This document shows positions 20,343-28,910 of a DNA stretch of 64,000 nt, in pieces (position 1 is the stretch's first letter; each line of letters starts with the position of its first letter). Origin of the DNA: Spongiactinospora rosea (GTDB lineage Bacteria; Actinomycetota; Actinomycetes; Streptosporangiales; Streptosporangiaceae); contig NZ_QMEY01000004.1 in the NCBI RefSeq assembly GCF_003315795.1, positions 124,001-188,000 on the forward strand, written 5' to 3'. The notes under the pieces are model-generated. The model searched no databases. It was not told the origin of the DNA and was given only the letters and a program-made list of their open reading frames with translations. A program made the translations under genes and the position numbers.

Positions 20343-21995
20343 TCAGGACAGGCGGCTGACGACGAAGTCGTCGAAGTACGCGCGGGTGGCGGCGTCGTCG
20401 AACTCGGACTGGCTGATGCCGAGACCGAACTTCGGCCGGCCGGCCCCGCGGGCGATGTCGGTGTCGGTCACTTCGGCGATCTTGGCGTCCCCGGCCCACA
20501 GGGAAAGGCGGATCGCGCCCCCGCCGCGCGAGCACAGCGCCCGCAGCACCGTCCCCTCCTTGTACCCGGGCACCCTGATGTCGGACGTCAGGTCCGTGAC
20601 CAGGGCGCCGTCGGTCTTGACGATCCTGGCCTGGCCCTCCTTGCGCACGTAGAAGGTGTAGTAGAAGAAGGCCTCCGGCTTGTCGATGGTGGAGTACTCG
20701 CAGTACAGGCCCGCCCAGCCGGAGGTGTCCGCCTGGGGAATGCCGACCTTGGCCGAGACCAGCACCTCTTCCGGGACCTGCACGTTCACCGGGGCCGGCG
20801 CCCACTTGTCGCGCGAGCCGGAGTCGCTGGACATGGTGTAGCGGCCGTCGCCGGTGTAGCCTCTGGCGCCTTTGACGCCGCCGGCATCGTTCCGCCAGCC
20901 GGTGTCGCCCTTGTCGAACGTCTCCTTGAAGATCACGCCGGCCGCGGACGGCGGGCCGGACGGCAGGCTCCTGCTCAGCTCGCCGACGCCCACGGCCAGC
21001 CCCACCGTCGCGGCGCCCGCCGCGGCGGCGAGCAGAAGCCGCCATTTCCCGGTCCGCCTGACCGCGGGCAGGTGCGGGTTCTGCACGCCCCCGGCGAGAG
21101 AGGTCGGCGGCGTCCCCACCGAGCTGAGGTCCAGGCGCAGGCCGCCGGCCAGGTCGGCGGTGTCGGCGTGCGAGCGCCCGGTCAGCACCGCGAGGAGCTG
21201 GTCGGCGGTGGGCCGGGCGGCCGGGTCCTTGTTCAGCGCGGCACCCACCGGCCCGCGCAGCGCCGGGTCGAGGGCGTCCAGGGAGGGCGTGTCGTGCGAG
21301 ACCCGGTACAGCGCCTCCGGCACGGTCTTGGAGGCGAACGGCGAGCGCCCGGTGGCCGCCGCGACGACCACGCAGCCCCAGGCGAAGATGTCGGCGGGCG
21401 GTCCGGCCTTCTCCCCGGCGACCAGCTCGGGGGCCATGTACTCCGGCGTGCCGAGCAGCCGCCCGGTCGCGGTCTGCCCGAGCCCGCTGTCGAGGGCGCG
21501 GGCGATGCCGAAGTCGATCACCCGCGGGCCGAGCGGGGACAGCAGGACGTTCGCCGGCTTCAGGTCGCGGTGGACGACCCCCGCGCCGTGGATGGCGCTG
21601 AGCGCGGTCGCCACGCCGACCGCCAGGGCCTCGACGTTGGACCCGGCGAGCGGGCCGCCGTTGCGCAGCACCCGGGACAGGTCGGGCCCGGCGACGTACT
21701 CGGTGACCAGCCACAACGGCTCGCCCTCCAGGCGAGCGTCCAGCACCGGCGCAGTACAGAACCTGCGCACCTTGCGGGCCGCGGCCACCTCGCGCTGGAA
21801 GCGCATGACGAACTCACGGTCCCTGGCCAGGTTGTTGTTGATCATCTTCAACGCCACGGGCCCCTGCGGGCCCTCGGCCAGATACACCGTTCCCATGCCA
21901 CCCATGCCCAGCACCCCGGCGAGGCGATATGGGCCGAGCTGAACCGGATCGCGCGGTCCGAGACCGGCCACCGGGGGAATGCCGTACGCCGTCAC
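20343..21995 (-). CDS. Serine/threonine kinase with extracytoplasmic beta-rich sensor domain
   Basis: A 550-residue kinase. The kinase domain covers about residues 20-275: Gly-loop VLGMGGMGTVYL, K in VALKMI, H142-R143-D144 in HRDLKPAN and the DFG motif in VIDFGIARALD. A TM helix near residue 320 (WRLLLAAAAGAATVGLAVGVG) is followed by ~215 outside residues whose pattern (FKETFDKGDTGW...GLYCEY...FDDFVVSRLS) resembles a concanavalin-like jelly-roll of the kind that binds carbohydrate. A cell-wall or polysaccharide signal is therefore plausible, but inferred. The start is a GTG. Confidence 0.9.
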   Translation of the reverse strand: MTAYGIPPVAGLGPRDPVQLGPYRLAGVLGMGGMGTVYLAEGPQGPVALKMINNNLARDREFVMRFQREVAAARKVRRFCTAPVLDARLEGEPLWLVTEYVAGPDLSRVLRNGGPLAGSNVEALAVGVATALSAIHGAGVVHRDLKPANVLLSPLGPRVIDFGIARALDSGLGQTATGRLLGTPEYMAPELVAGEKAGPPADIFAWGCVVVAAATGRSPFASKTVPEALYRVSHDTPSLDALDPALRGPVGAALNKDPAARPTADQLLAVLTGRSHADTADLAGGLRLDLSSVGTPPTSLAGGVQNPHLPAVRRTGKWRLLLAAAAGAATVGLAVGVGELSRSLPSGPPSAAGVIFKETFDKGDTGWRNDAGGVKGARGYTGDGRYTMSSDSGSRDKWAPAPVNVQVPEEVLVSAKVGIPQADTSGWAGLYCEYSTIDKPEAFFYYTFYVRKEGQARIVKTDGALVTDLTSDIRVPGYKEGTVLRALCSRGGGAIRLSLWAGDAKIAEVTDTDIARGAGRPKFGLGISQSEFDDAATRAYFDDFVVSRLS

Positions 21996-22058
21996 AGCGG
22001 TCGATCTTATTGGGGTTGACCGTCGATTATGACGTTTGTGAGGAATGTGAAGAGATCA

Positions 22059-23654
22059 TCATGCGAGGAGAACGCCGGGATTGAGCACTCCGGCGGGGTC
22101 CAGACGGTCCTTCACGGCGCGGATCACCGCCACGCCCAGTTCGCCGATCTCCTCCGCGTACGCCTCCCGGTGGTCGCGGCCGACGCCATGGTGGTGGGAG
22201 ATGGTCCCACCCGCCCGCCCGATGGCCTGGCAGGCGGCCTCTTTGGCGCGTTCCCACTGCGCGACGGGGTCGTCGTCCTGGGCGGTGACGACGGTGAAGT
22301 ACAGGGAGGCCCCGGTCTCGTAGACGTGGGAGATGTGGCACATGACCAGGGCGGAGCCGAGCCGGTCCTGGAGGGCCCGCCGTACCTCCTGGTACAGGCC
22401 CGGCAGCGCCGACCAGAAGGCGGCCGTCTCCAGCGTCTCGGCGGTCGCCCCCGCGCCGAGCAGCGAATCGCGCAGGTACGGCGCGGCGAACCTGCCCGCC
22501 GCCCACGACTCCCCCGGCCCCTCCCCCAGCGGGACGCCGCCGAATCCGGACAGGGCGGCGGACACCCGCTCGCGTACCGGCCGCACGTCCTCGGCCGTGC
22601 CCTCGTACCCCGCGATGGCCAGGCAGCCGCCCTCGGGCTCTGGGTCGCCGCTCCCCTCTGACATGGCCTGGCCCGCCATCGTCTCGGTCTCGTCGGACAG
22701 CCGCAGCACCGCGGGCAGCGGCCCGCGCTGGGCCAGGTGGCGCAGCGCCGCCGCGCCTTCGGCGAAGGAGACGAACCGCCAGCCCTCGTAGACCCTCTCG
22801 GCGGGAGCCCGCCGCACCCGCAGGCGCAGGGAGGTGATGACGCCGAACGCGCCCTCCGAGCCGAGCACGAGCTGACGCAGGTCCGGACCGGCGGCGGAGC
22901 GCGGGGCCCGGCCCAGGCGGAGCGTCCCGGTGGGGGTCGCGACGGTCATGCCCATCACCATGTCGTCGAAGCGGCCGTAGCCCGCCGACGCCTGGCCGCT
23001 GGAGCGCGCGGCGGCGAACCCGCCGAGGGTCGCGTACTCATAGGACTGCGGGAAGTGGCCCAGGGTGAGGCCGTGCCCGGCGAGCATCCGCTCGGCGTCG
23101 GCGGCCCGGACGCCCGGCTCCAGCTCGGCGATCATCGAGGTGGTGTCCAGGGCCGACAGGCGGTTCATCCGGGACAGGTCCAGCGCCACCACCCCGGCGA
23201 ACCCGTGCCCGGCGGCGGTCAGGCCGCCGACCACCGAGGTCCCGCCGCCGAACGGCACGACCGCGATCCGGCCCGCGGAGCTGTACGCCAGGAGGGCGGC
23301 GACCTCCTCGTGGGAGCCCGGCAGGACCACCGCGTCCGGAGCGTCGGAGCCGTCGCCCGCGCGGATCTTCAGCAGGTCCGGCGTGGACTTGCCGCGGGTG
23401 TGCCGGACGCGGGTCTCGTCATCGAGGCGCACATGGTCGCGGCCGGCGATGTCGCTCAGCCCGGCCAGCAGGGGCGCGGGCAGGGCGACCGGCCGCAGGC
23501 GCACCCGCCCGAGCGGTACGGCGGGCGCGGCCGGCCGTACGCCGAGCAGGGCGGCCAGCAGCCCGCGCACCCGTTCCGGCAGGTCAGCGGCCTTGTCGGG
23601 ATCGCCCCAGCCGGACCAGAGCATCGGCCGGGCGGGGGTGGTCGGATGTTGCAC
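22059..23654 (-). CDS. FAD-linked oxidase, alkylglycerone-phosphate synthase-like
   Basis: A 531-residue VAO/PCMH-family flavoprotein. The FAD-binding part contains VVPFGGGTSVVGGL and LGGFAAARSSGQASAGYGRFDDMV; the C-terminal half ends with SHHHGVGRDH and LDPAGVLNPG, the pattern seen in alkyl-DHAP synthase and related FAD-linked oxidases. The DHAP-using enzyme makes ether lipids in eukaryotes; bacterial relatives are mostly uncharacterised. The GTG at 23654 gives the longest frame, but an ATG at 23624 (MLWSGWGDP) matches the usual start of such proteins and would leave room for the divergent glpD promoter. Neither has a good ribosome site. Confidence 0.85.
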   Translation of the reverse strand: MQHPTTPARPMLWSGWGDPDKAADLPERVRGLLAALLGVRPAAPAVPLGRVRLRPVALPAPLLAGLSDIAGRDHVRLDDETRVRHTRGKSTPDLLKIRAGDGSDAPDAVVLPGSHEEVAALLAYSSAGRIAVVPFGGGTSVVGGLTAAGHGFAGVVALDLSRMNRLSALDTTSMIAELEPGVRAADAERMLAGHGLTLGHFPQSYEYATLGGFAAARSSGQASAGYGRFDDMVMGMTVATPTGTLRLGRAPRSAAGPDLRQLVLGSEGAFGVITSLRLRVRRAPAERVYEGWRFVSFAEGAAALRHLAQRGPLPAVLRLSDETETMAGQAMSEGSGDPEPEGGCLAIAGYEGTAEDVRPVRERVSAALSGFGGVPLGEGPGESWAAGRFAAPYLRDSLLGAGATAETLETAAFWSALPGLYQEVRRALQDRLGSALVMCHISHVYETGASLYFTVVTAQDDDPVAQWERAKEAACQAIGRAGGTISHHHGVGRDHREAYAEEIGELGVAVIRAVKDRLDPAGVLNPGVLLA

Positions 23655-23671
23655 GGCATAAACTGTGGCAT

Positions 23672-25252
23672 ATGCCGTACGCCCGCAGACGGCGCGCCCG
23701 CAGCCGCCCGGAGAGCAACAGGTCCGGATACAACGGGCTGAGCAGCCCTGGCGGGCACAGCACCTCGCTCAACGCGGCGCGCCGGGAGCGTGAGCTGGCC
23801 GAGGTCGCCGAGACGACGGTGGACGTGCTCGTGGTCGGGCTGGGCGCCACCGGCGCGGGAGCCGCCCTCGACGCCGCCGCGCGCGGCCTGTCGGTGGCCG
23901 CGATCGACGCCAACGACCTCGCGTTCGGCACCTCCAGGTGGAGTTCCAAGATGATCCACGGCGGGCTCCGGTACCTGGCCAGGGGCCAGGTGGGCGTGGC
24001 CGCCGAGAGCGCGGCCGAACGGGGGGTGCTGCTCGCCAGGACCGCCCCGCACCTGGTACGCGCCCAGCCGTACCTGCTGCCGCTGACACCGCAGGTCTCC
24101 CGCAGGTCGGCGGCGGCGCTGATGGCCGGGTACCGGCTCGGCGACGCGATGCGGGCCGCCGCGCGCACCCCGCGCCGGTTGCTGCCCGGCCCCTCCCGGC
24201 TCGACGCGGCCCACGCGCTGCGGCTCGTCCCCGGCCTGGCCCCGGACGATCTGCGCGGAGCGCTGCTGTCCTGGGACGGCCGGGTGGTGGACGACGCCCG
24301 GCTGGTGGTGGCCATCGCCCGGACCGCCGCCGGGTACGGGGCCCGGGTGCTCACCCGCTGCCGCGCGACCGAACTGCGCGCCGACGGTGCCGTGGCCCGC
24401 GACGAGCTGAGCGGCGAACCGCTGACGATCCGCGCTCGCGCGGTCATCAACGCGACCGGCGTGTGGGCCGCGACCCTGGACCCGTCCATCAGCCTGCGGC
24501 CCTCCCGGGGCACCCACCTGGTGCTGGGCCCGGAGACCCTGCCGCACTCGCGGATCGGCATGCACGTGCCGATCCCGGGCGAACGCGACCGGTTCGTCCT
24601 GGTGCTCCCGCAACCGGACGGACGGGTCCACGTCGGGCTCACCGACGAGCCGGTGGAGGGCCCGGTGCCGGACGTGGCGGAGGTCCCGGAGTCCGACGTG
24701 GCGTTCCTGCTCGACGTGCTCAACTCGGTGCTCGCCGAGCCGGTCGGGCGCTCGCAGGTGGCGGGGACCTACGCGGGTCTGCGGCCCCTGCTGGCGGGCG
24801 ACGGGCGCACGGCCGACCTCTCGCGGCGGCACGCGGTGCTGACCTCGCCCGAGGGGATCGTCACGGTGATCGGCGGCAAGCTCACGACCTATCGCCGGAT
24901 GGCCGAGGACGCCGTGGACCGCGCGGTGGCCCTGAGATCGCTGCAGGCGGGCCCGAGCCCCACCGCGCGCCTCTCACTCGTCGGCGCCGCCTCGGGGGCC
25001 GTGCAGGGCCCCTGGCGGCTCGTGGAGCGGTACGGGGCCGAGGCGCCCGCCGTGCAGGCGCTGGCGGAGGCCGATCCGGCGCTGGCCGAGCCGGTCGGGC
25101 CGGGGGTCATCGCGGCCGAGTTCGCCTGGGGCGCCCGGCACGAGGGCGCGCTCGACGCGGCGGATCTGCTCGACCGCAGGACCCGCGTGGGGCTCGTCCC
25201 GGCCGACCGGGAGGCCGCGCTTCCCGCGGCCGTGGCCGTCATGTCCGGATAA
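23672..25252 (+). CDS. glpD: Aerobic glycerol-3-phosphate dehydrogenase
   Basis: A 526-residue flavoenzyme that oxidises glycerol 3-phosphate to DHAP and passes electrons to quinone at the membrane. The dinucleotide fold reads VLVVGLGATGAGAALDAA; the family element FGTSRWSSKMIHGGLRYL follows. GlpD proteins usually begin near LNAARRERELAEV, about 34 residues into this frame, but no ATG/GTG occurs there, so the ATG at 23672 is retained with an unusual Arg-rich leader. It has no ribosome site and lies 17 bp from the divergent oxidase start. Glycerol operon partners (glpF, glpK) are not nearby. Confidence 0.92.
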   Translation: MPYARRRRARSRPESNRSGYNGLSSPGGHSTSLNAARRERELAEVAETTVDVLVVGLGATGAGAALDAAARGLSVAAIDANDLAFGTSRWSSKMIHGGLRYLARGQVGVAAESAAERGVLLARTAPHLVRAQPYLLPLTPQVSRRSAAALMAGYRLGDAMRAAARTPRRLLPGPSRLDAAHALRLVPGLAPDDLRGALLSWDGRVVDDARLVVAIARTAAGYGARVLTRCRATELRADGAVARDELSGEPLTIRARAVINATGVWAATLDPSISLRPSRGTHLVLGPETLPHSRIGMHVPIPGERDRFVLVLPQPDGRVHVGLTDEPVEGPVPDVAEVPESDVAFLLDVLNSVLAEPVGRSQVAGTYAGLRPLLAGDGRTADLSRRHAVLTSPEGIVTVIGGKLTTYRRMAEDAVDRAVALRSLQAGPSPTARLSLVGAASGAVQGPWRLVERYGAEAPAVQALAEADPALAEPVGPGVIAAEFAWGARHEGALDAADLLDRRTRVGLVPADREAALPAAVAVMSG

Positions 25253-25316
25253 GGGTTCTTTAGGCAATCCCGACGTACGTCCGGAGTGTCACCCCGGGTA
25301 CACGATGACCCTATGG

Positions 25317-25335
25317 TTAGGTTAGGGTTACCTAA
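25317..25335 (+). promoter_or_regulatory. Iron box (IdeR/DmdR-type operator)
   Basis: TTAGGTTAGGGTTACCTAA matches 17 of 19 positions of the iron-box consensus TTAGGTTAGGCTAACCTAA bound by DtxR/IdeR-family repressors when Fe(II) is available. It lies 22 bp upstream of the sucrase/ferredoxin-like start, overlapping the likely promoter, so that gene should be induced by iron limitation. Confidence 0.85.
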
Positions 25336-25356
25336 GCGACCTGATGAGGGGGTGTC

Positions 25357-26298
25357 GTGCCCGTCAGCCCGGAGCCCGAAGCCGCGCCGAAAGGCTGCCC
25401 GCATCCGCGGGGATGCCACACCGGCGACGTGCCCGCGCTCGCGAGCGCCACGGTGGGCGCGCGAAACTGGCTCCTGATAGAGCACGACGGCCCCTGGGCG
25501 GCACGACTGCCCGAATGCCGGGTCCCTGACGAAGTCGCCACGCTCATCGCGCGGGCCTCGGCGGCGGGCGTACGCCCCCAGCTCATCCGCCGGCCTGGAA
25601 GGCGGACCCGCTCGACACGCCGGGGCGTCCATGTGCTACTGGCGCACGCCACCGGCGACGCCCCCTGGGTGGCCGAAGGCGTTTTCGCTGATCCAGACGA
25701 TCTTGACCTGGACTCGCTGGTGCGCGGAGTGGTCCCGGAGTCCTGCATACTGGTGAGCGAGCCGGTATTTCTGGTCTGCACGCACGCCAAGCGCAATGCG
25801 TGTTGTGCCCGCATAGGTCTACCTCTCGCGCGATATCTCGGGGAAAGGCTCCCGGGCAGAGTGTGGGAAACGTCACACGTTGGCGGCGATCGATACGCCG
25901 CCAACCTGGTGTGCTTGCCACACGGGCTTTACTACGGCAACATGTCTGAGGCTGCCGCGCTCGCGGCGGCAAACGCGTACCGGCACGGCGAGGTGGTTCT
26001 CGATCGTTTCCGGGGACGCGCGGGCATCCCTGAGCCACTGCAGGCCGCCGAGCACTTCGTGCGTGACCATACGGGCGAACTCTCCGTCGGCGGAGTGGCC
26101 GTGGAATCCTCACGGTCGGACGGTGACGTCACCGCGGCGGTCATGCGCCACGGCGACGCACGGTTCCGGGTTGTGGTCGAACCGATGGTGTTCCCAACAC
26201 CGTGCGGTACGGCTTGCGCCGAGACGATCACGACCTACCGGCTGGTTTCGCTGGACAGGCTGACGCCTGTACGGTACGCCACGCCTGCTCTGACTTGA
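25357..26298 (+). CDS. Sucrase/ferredoxin-like protein (thioredoxin-like Fe-S family)
   Basis: A 313-residue protein of the sucrase/ferredoxin-like family, a thioredoxin fold related to [2Fe-2S] ferredoxins. C141, C149 and C150 in CTHAKRNACCAR and the segment SHVGGDRYAANLVCLPHGLYYG (H174 on) are the typical cluster region. The GTG at 25357 has GAGGGGG upstream. Its chemistry is unproven; despite the family name no sucrase activity is implied. Given the iron box in front, a part in iron release from siderophores or in redox adaptation to iron starvation is a reasonable inference. Codon third positions appear less G/C-biased than in neighbouring genes. Confidence 0.85.
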   Translation: MPVSPEPEAAPKGCPHPRGCHTGDVPALASATVGARNWLLIEHDGPWAARLPECRVPDEVATLIARASAAGVRPQLIRRPGRRTRSTRRGVHVLLAHATGDAPWVAEGVFADPDDLDLDSLVRGVVPESCILVSEPVFLVCTHAKRNACCARIGLPLARYLGERLPGRVWETSHVGGDRYAANLVCLPHGLYYGNMSEAAALAAANAYRHGEVVLDRFRGRAGIPEPLQAAEHFVRDHTGELSVGGVAVESSRSDGDVTAAVMRHGDARFRVVVEPMVFPTPCGTACAETITTYRLVSLDRLTPVRYATPALT

Positions 26299-26401
26299 CC
26301 GTCGGGAACACCACGGGCACGCAACGCGTTGACTCAGAGACGCCTTAAGCGTCCAATGCGGCAGAAACCCGAAATACCTCTCACTATAAGGTGGTTGTCT
26401 C

Positions 26402-26713
26402 ATGTCTCAGGTACGTCGGCAGATCGCCCGCCCGCGACCAAGCTGGGGCTGGCAGGACGACGCCGCGTGCCGGGGTGAGGACCTCGTACTTTTCTTCGGC
26501 CCTGACGGCGAGCGTCAGCCCGAGCGTGACATTCGAGAGCGCAAGGCCAAGGCCATCTGCGCCCAGTGCCCCGTCCGCGTAGAGTGTCTCGACTACGCGC
26601 TGTCTCGCCCGGAAAAGTACGGCACCTGGGGCGGACTCAACGAGGACGAGCGCGCGTCCGAGCGCCGTCGTCGCATGCGCCGTGCCGCAAGCGCCGGCAT
26701 CAGTGCCGCCTGA
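26402..26713 (+). CDS. WhiB-family transcriptional regulator
   Basis: A 103-residue Wbl protein with the four cluster cysteines C23, C53, C56 and C62 (C-x29-C-x2-C-x5-C), the turn GTWGG (74-78) and a basic C-terminal tail (RASERRRRMRRAA) for DNA contact. Such proteins hold an O2/NO-sensitive [4Fe-4S] cluster and act with the principal sigma factor. AAGGTGG stands seven bases before the ATG. The paralogue type cannot be assigned from sequence alone. The upstream gap 26299-26401 is AT-richer and contains TATAAG near 26385. Confidence 0.95.
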   Translation: MSQVRRQIARPRPSWGWQDDAACRGEDLVLFFGPDGERQPERDIRERKAKAICAQCPVRVECLDYALSRPEKYGTWGGLNEDERASERRRRMRRAASAGISAA

Positions 26714-26748
26714 TCCCCTCAAACCCGGCAGCAGCCGTTTCCCCCTGG

Positions 26749-26778
26749 CGCGTGATCATGCAACAGCATGATCACGCG
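26749..26778. terminator. Bidirectional hairpin terminator between whiB and the phosphoribosyltransferase gene
   Basis: A perfect 12-bp stem (CGCGTGATCATG at 26749-26760 with its complement at 26767-26778) and a 6-base loop CAACAG, located between convergent genes. It has no T-tract, as is common in actinomycetes. The right arm overlaps the stop codon of the minus-strand gene. Confidence 0.75.
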
Positions 26779-27446
26779 TTTGGTCCGTAACGGCGCAGAA
26801 CATCCAGTACGTCGGCATCGGAGAGCTGCCCGAACCGCGCGTACCACTGGCCGACCGCCTGAAACTCCGGCGGCGCCGCCAGCGTCACGACCTCATCGGC
26901 CTCCTCCCACATCGACGCGACCGTCTCCGGCGCGCCGACCGGTACGGCCAGCACCAGCCGCGCGGGGCCTTTCCCGCGCGCAGCGCGCAGCCCGGCCCGG
27001 GCCGTGTTCCCCGTGGCCAGCCCGTCGTCCACGACGATGACATCACGCCCGCCCAGTTCGGGCAGCGGCCGATCCCCCCGGTAGGCGGCCACCCGCCGCC
27101 GCAGCTCGGCCCGTTCCTCCTCCACCACGGCGGCCAGCGCCTCCCTTGACAGGCCCAGCCGCCGCATCAGCCCGGTGTCGAAGACCGGCTCACCGCCCTC
27201 GGCGATGGCCCCGACGCCCAGCTCGGGCTGCGGCGGATAGCCGAGCTTCCTGGTGACCAGCACGTCGAGCACTCCCCCGAGCCGCCGCGCCACCGGCGCC
27301 CCGACCGGCAGTCCCCCGCGCGGCAGCGCGAGCACCACCGGGCCTTCGGCGTCCGCCCCCAGATCCAGATCCACCAGCCTGGCGGCGAGCAGCCGGCCGG
27401 CCTCCGCCCGGTCCGCGAAGGGCAGCCGCACCCCATGCTCACCCAT
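26772..27446 (-). CDS. Phosphoribosyltransferase family protein
   Basis: A 224-residue type I PRTase-fold protein. The PRPP loop appears as DVIVVDDGLATGNTA (about residues 137-151) and an N-terminal VVLALPRGGLPVGAPVARRL segment is typical of the stand-alone actinobacterial family whose substrate is unknown. It may be a nucleobase or small-molecule transferase; specificity cannot be read. The ATG at 27446 has GGCGAGG upstream. It lies downstream of rsgA behind a strong hairpin, so is probably expressed separately. Confidence 0.85.
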   Translation of the reverse strand: MGEHGVRLPFADRAEAGRLLAARLVDLDLGADAEGPVVLALPRGGLPVGAPVARRLGGVLDVLVTRKLGYPPQPELGVGAIAEGGEPVFDTGLMRRLGLSREALAAVVEEERAELRRRVAAYRGDRPLPELGGRDVIVVDDGLATGNTARAGLRAARGKGPARLVLAVPVGAPETVASMWEEADEVVTLAAPPEFQAVGQWYARFGQLSDADVLDVLRRYGPNA

Positions 27447-27484
27447 GCACCTCGCCTACCCCCACGACGAGCACCGAGTCGTGC

Positions 27485-27518
27485 CCCCACCGGCCCCCCG
27501 CGTGGCGGGCCGGTGGGG
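27485..27518 (-). terminator. GC-rich hairpin terminator after rsgA
   Basis: Arms CCCCACCGGCCC (27485-27496) and GGGCCGGTGGGG (27507-27518) form a perfect 12-bp stem with a 10-base loop. It begins 8 bp past the rsgA stop and precedes the phosphoribosyltransferase start, with no T-tract. Confidence 0.75.
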
Positions 27519-27525
27519 TGGCGGG

Positions 27526-28644
27526 TCAGGGCCGGTTGCGGCCGCTGCGGCGCATCTCCTTGTGGATGATCTTCCATTTCCTGGTCTGCTCGGTGCGGAG
27601 CCGCGCGTCGGTGCGCGCCGCCATCCAGGCCGCCTCGCGCTGCAACTTGTGCCAGCTCGCGAGCCGCCGTTCGGCCAGCTCCCCGGACTCCATCGCGGCC
27701 AGCACCGCGCAGCCCGGCTCGCTCTGGTGGCCGCAGTCGGCGAACCTGCACCCCTCCGCCAGCGCCTCGATGTCGGAGAAGACCAGATCGACCCCGTCGC
27801 TCATCTCGTAAAGGCCCACCCGGCGGATGCCGGGCGTGTCGATGACCAGGCCGCCGCCGGGCAGCGGGATCAGCTCGCGGTGCACGGTGGTGTGCCTGCC
27901 CCGCCCGTCCGCCGCCCTGACCTGCTGGGTCTCCATGACCTGCGCGCCCGCCATGGCGTTGACCAGCGTGGACTTGCCCGCGCCCGAGGGCCCGAGCACG
28001 ACCGCCGTCTTCGCCCCGGACAGGTGCCCGCGAACGTCGTCCACGCCCTCGCCGTTCATCGCCGAGACGGCGTGGACGTCGATGCCGGGGGCAGCGCTCC
28101 GCACGTCGCCGAGCAGGTCGTCGAGCCCCAGGTGGAGCAGGTCGGTCTTGGTGATCACCACGACGGGCGTGCCGCCGCTCTCCCAGGCCAGCGCCACCAG
28201 CCGTTCCACCCGGCCGAGGTCGGCCAGGTCGGTGGCGTGCATCGCGGGCTCGGCCACGAACACCACATCGACGTTGGCGGCGAGCACCTGACCCTGGCCG
28301 TCGCCGGACAGCCCGCCGCGCGAGTCGCGGCTCACCCCGCCCCTGACGAAGGCCGTGCGCCGGGGCAGCAGCGCGGTCAGCTCGTGCCGGCCCTCGGGCA
28401 GCGCCCGCAGCGCGGCCCAGTCGCCCACGCACGGCAGCTCCAGCGGGTCGGCCGCGGCGGCCCGTCTGACCTGCGCGGAGTACTGGACCTGGAACTGGCC
28501 TGCGGCGGCGATCACCTCGGCCGCGCCCCGGTCCACCCGCGCCACCCGCGCGGGAAGGGTGCCCTCGGGCAGCTCGGCGGCGAGTGAGTCGTCCCAGCCG
28601 AGCAGAGAAAGATCGAAAGAACCAGTGTTCACTGGCAGAGACAT
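27526..28644 (-). CDS. rsgA: Ribosome small-subunit-dependent GTPase A
   Basis: A 372-residue circularly permuted GTPase that helps 30S maturation. The G-motifs appear in the permuted order G4 (VVITKTDLL), G1 (GPSGAGKSTLVNAM), G3 (VIDTPGIR), followed by the zinc site CRFADCGHQSEPGC and a basic tail. I chose the second ATG (28644) rather than the one at 28653 because AAAGGA is about eight bases from it but directly abuts the first. A promoter, a 5' hairpin and a short leader ORF lie upstream, suggesting leader-mediated control. Confidence 0.95.
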   Translation of the reverse strand: MSLPVNTGSFDLSLLGWDDSLAAELPEGTLPARVARVDRGAAEVIAAAGQFQVQYSAQVRRAAAADPLELPCVGDWAALRALPEGRHELTALLPRRTAFVRGGVSRDSRGGLSGDGQGQVLAANVDVVFVAEPAMHATDLADLGRVERLVALAWESGGTPVVVITKTDLLHLGLDDLLGDVRSAAPGIDVHAVSAMNGEGVDDVRGHLSGAKTAVVLGPSGAGKSTLVNAMAGAQVMETQQVRAADGRGRHTTVHRELIPLPGGGLVIDTPGIRRVGLYEMSDGVDLVFSDIEALAEGCRFADCGHQSEPGCAVLAAMESGELAERRLASWHKLQREAAWMAARTDARLRTEQTRKWKIIHKEMRRSGRNRP

Positions 28645-28692
28645 TCGGTGCATCCTTTTGTGTTCGCGGGATGCCGCGCGAGGGCGCCTCGA

Positions 28693-28755
28693 TCAGGCGG
28701 GCCCGGGCATCCCAGAGGTGAGTGACGTCGCAGGACACGTCAGAAAGACCCGCAT
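28693..28755 (-). CDS. 20-residue leader ORF upstream of rsgA
   Basis: A 21-codon frame (product MRVFLTC...MPGPA) that starts at an ATG with GGAGG eight bases upstream and ends 48 bp before the rsgA start. It follows a recognisable promoter and a stem-loop, so it looks like a translated leader. It lacks an obvious run of one regulatory amino acid. It could also be an unrelated small protein. Confidence 0.5.
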   Translation of the reverse strand: MRVFLTCPATSLTSGMPGPA

Positions 28756-28780
28756 GGTCCTCACCTCCATCAGATGCCGT

Positions 28781-28802
28781 GGCCGCCCGCTGACAGGCGG
28801 CC
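28781..28802 (-). other. 5'-leader hairpin in front of the rsgA leader ORF
   Basis: GGCCGCC (28781-28787) pairs perfectly with GGCGGCC (28796-28802) across 8 bases. On the minus strand it lies just after the predicted transcription start and before the leader ORF ribosome site, so it may protect or regulate the 5' end. On the plus strand it is followed by TTTT, but no plus-strand gene ends there. Confidence 0.45.
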
Positions 28803-28813
28803 GCTTTTCCCGA

Positions 28814-28842
28814 ACCCTACCGGAAACCGATGCGAGCGTCAC
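28814..28842 (-). promoter_or_regulatory. Probable rsgA promoter
   Basis: On the minus strand GTGACG (28842-28837) and TAGGGT (28819-28814) are separated by 17 bp, a plausible -35/-10 pair for the principal sigma factor in actinomycetes. The start of transcription would be near 28807, immediately before the leader hairpin. Confidence 0.45.
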
Positions 28843-28910
28843 TCCCATATCGCCCGCGCCTGGAACCGGAGGCGCCCGCCCCGCCGGGACGGGCGCTCGC
28901 CGCCGTTCTG

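Noticed and set aside
18763..21714. Possible kinase-phosphoesterase fusion in a single frame
   Set aside because: The frame runs on upstream of the phosphoesterase start, but a proper ribosome site at 20274 and the separate kinase stop at 20343 show two genes.
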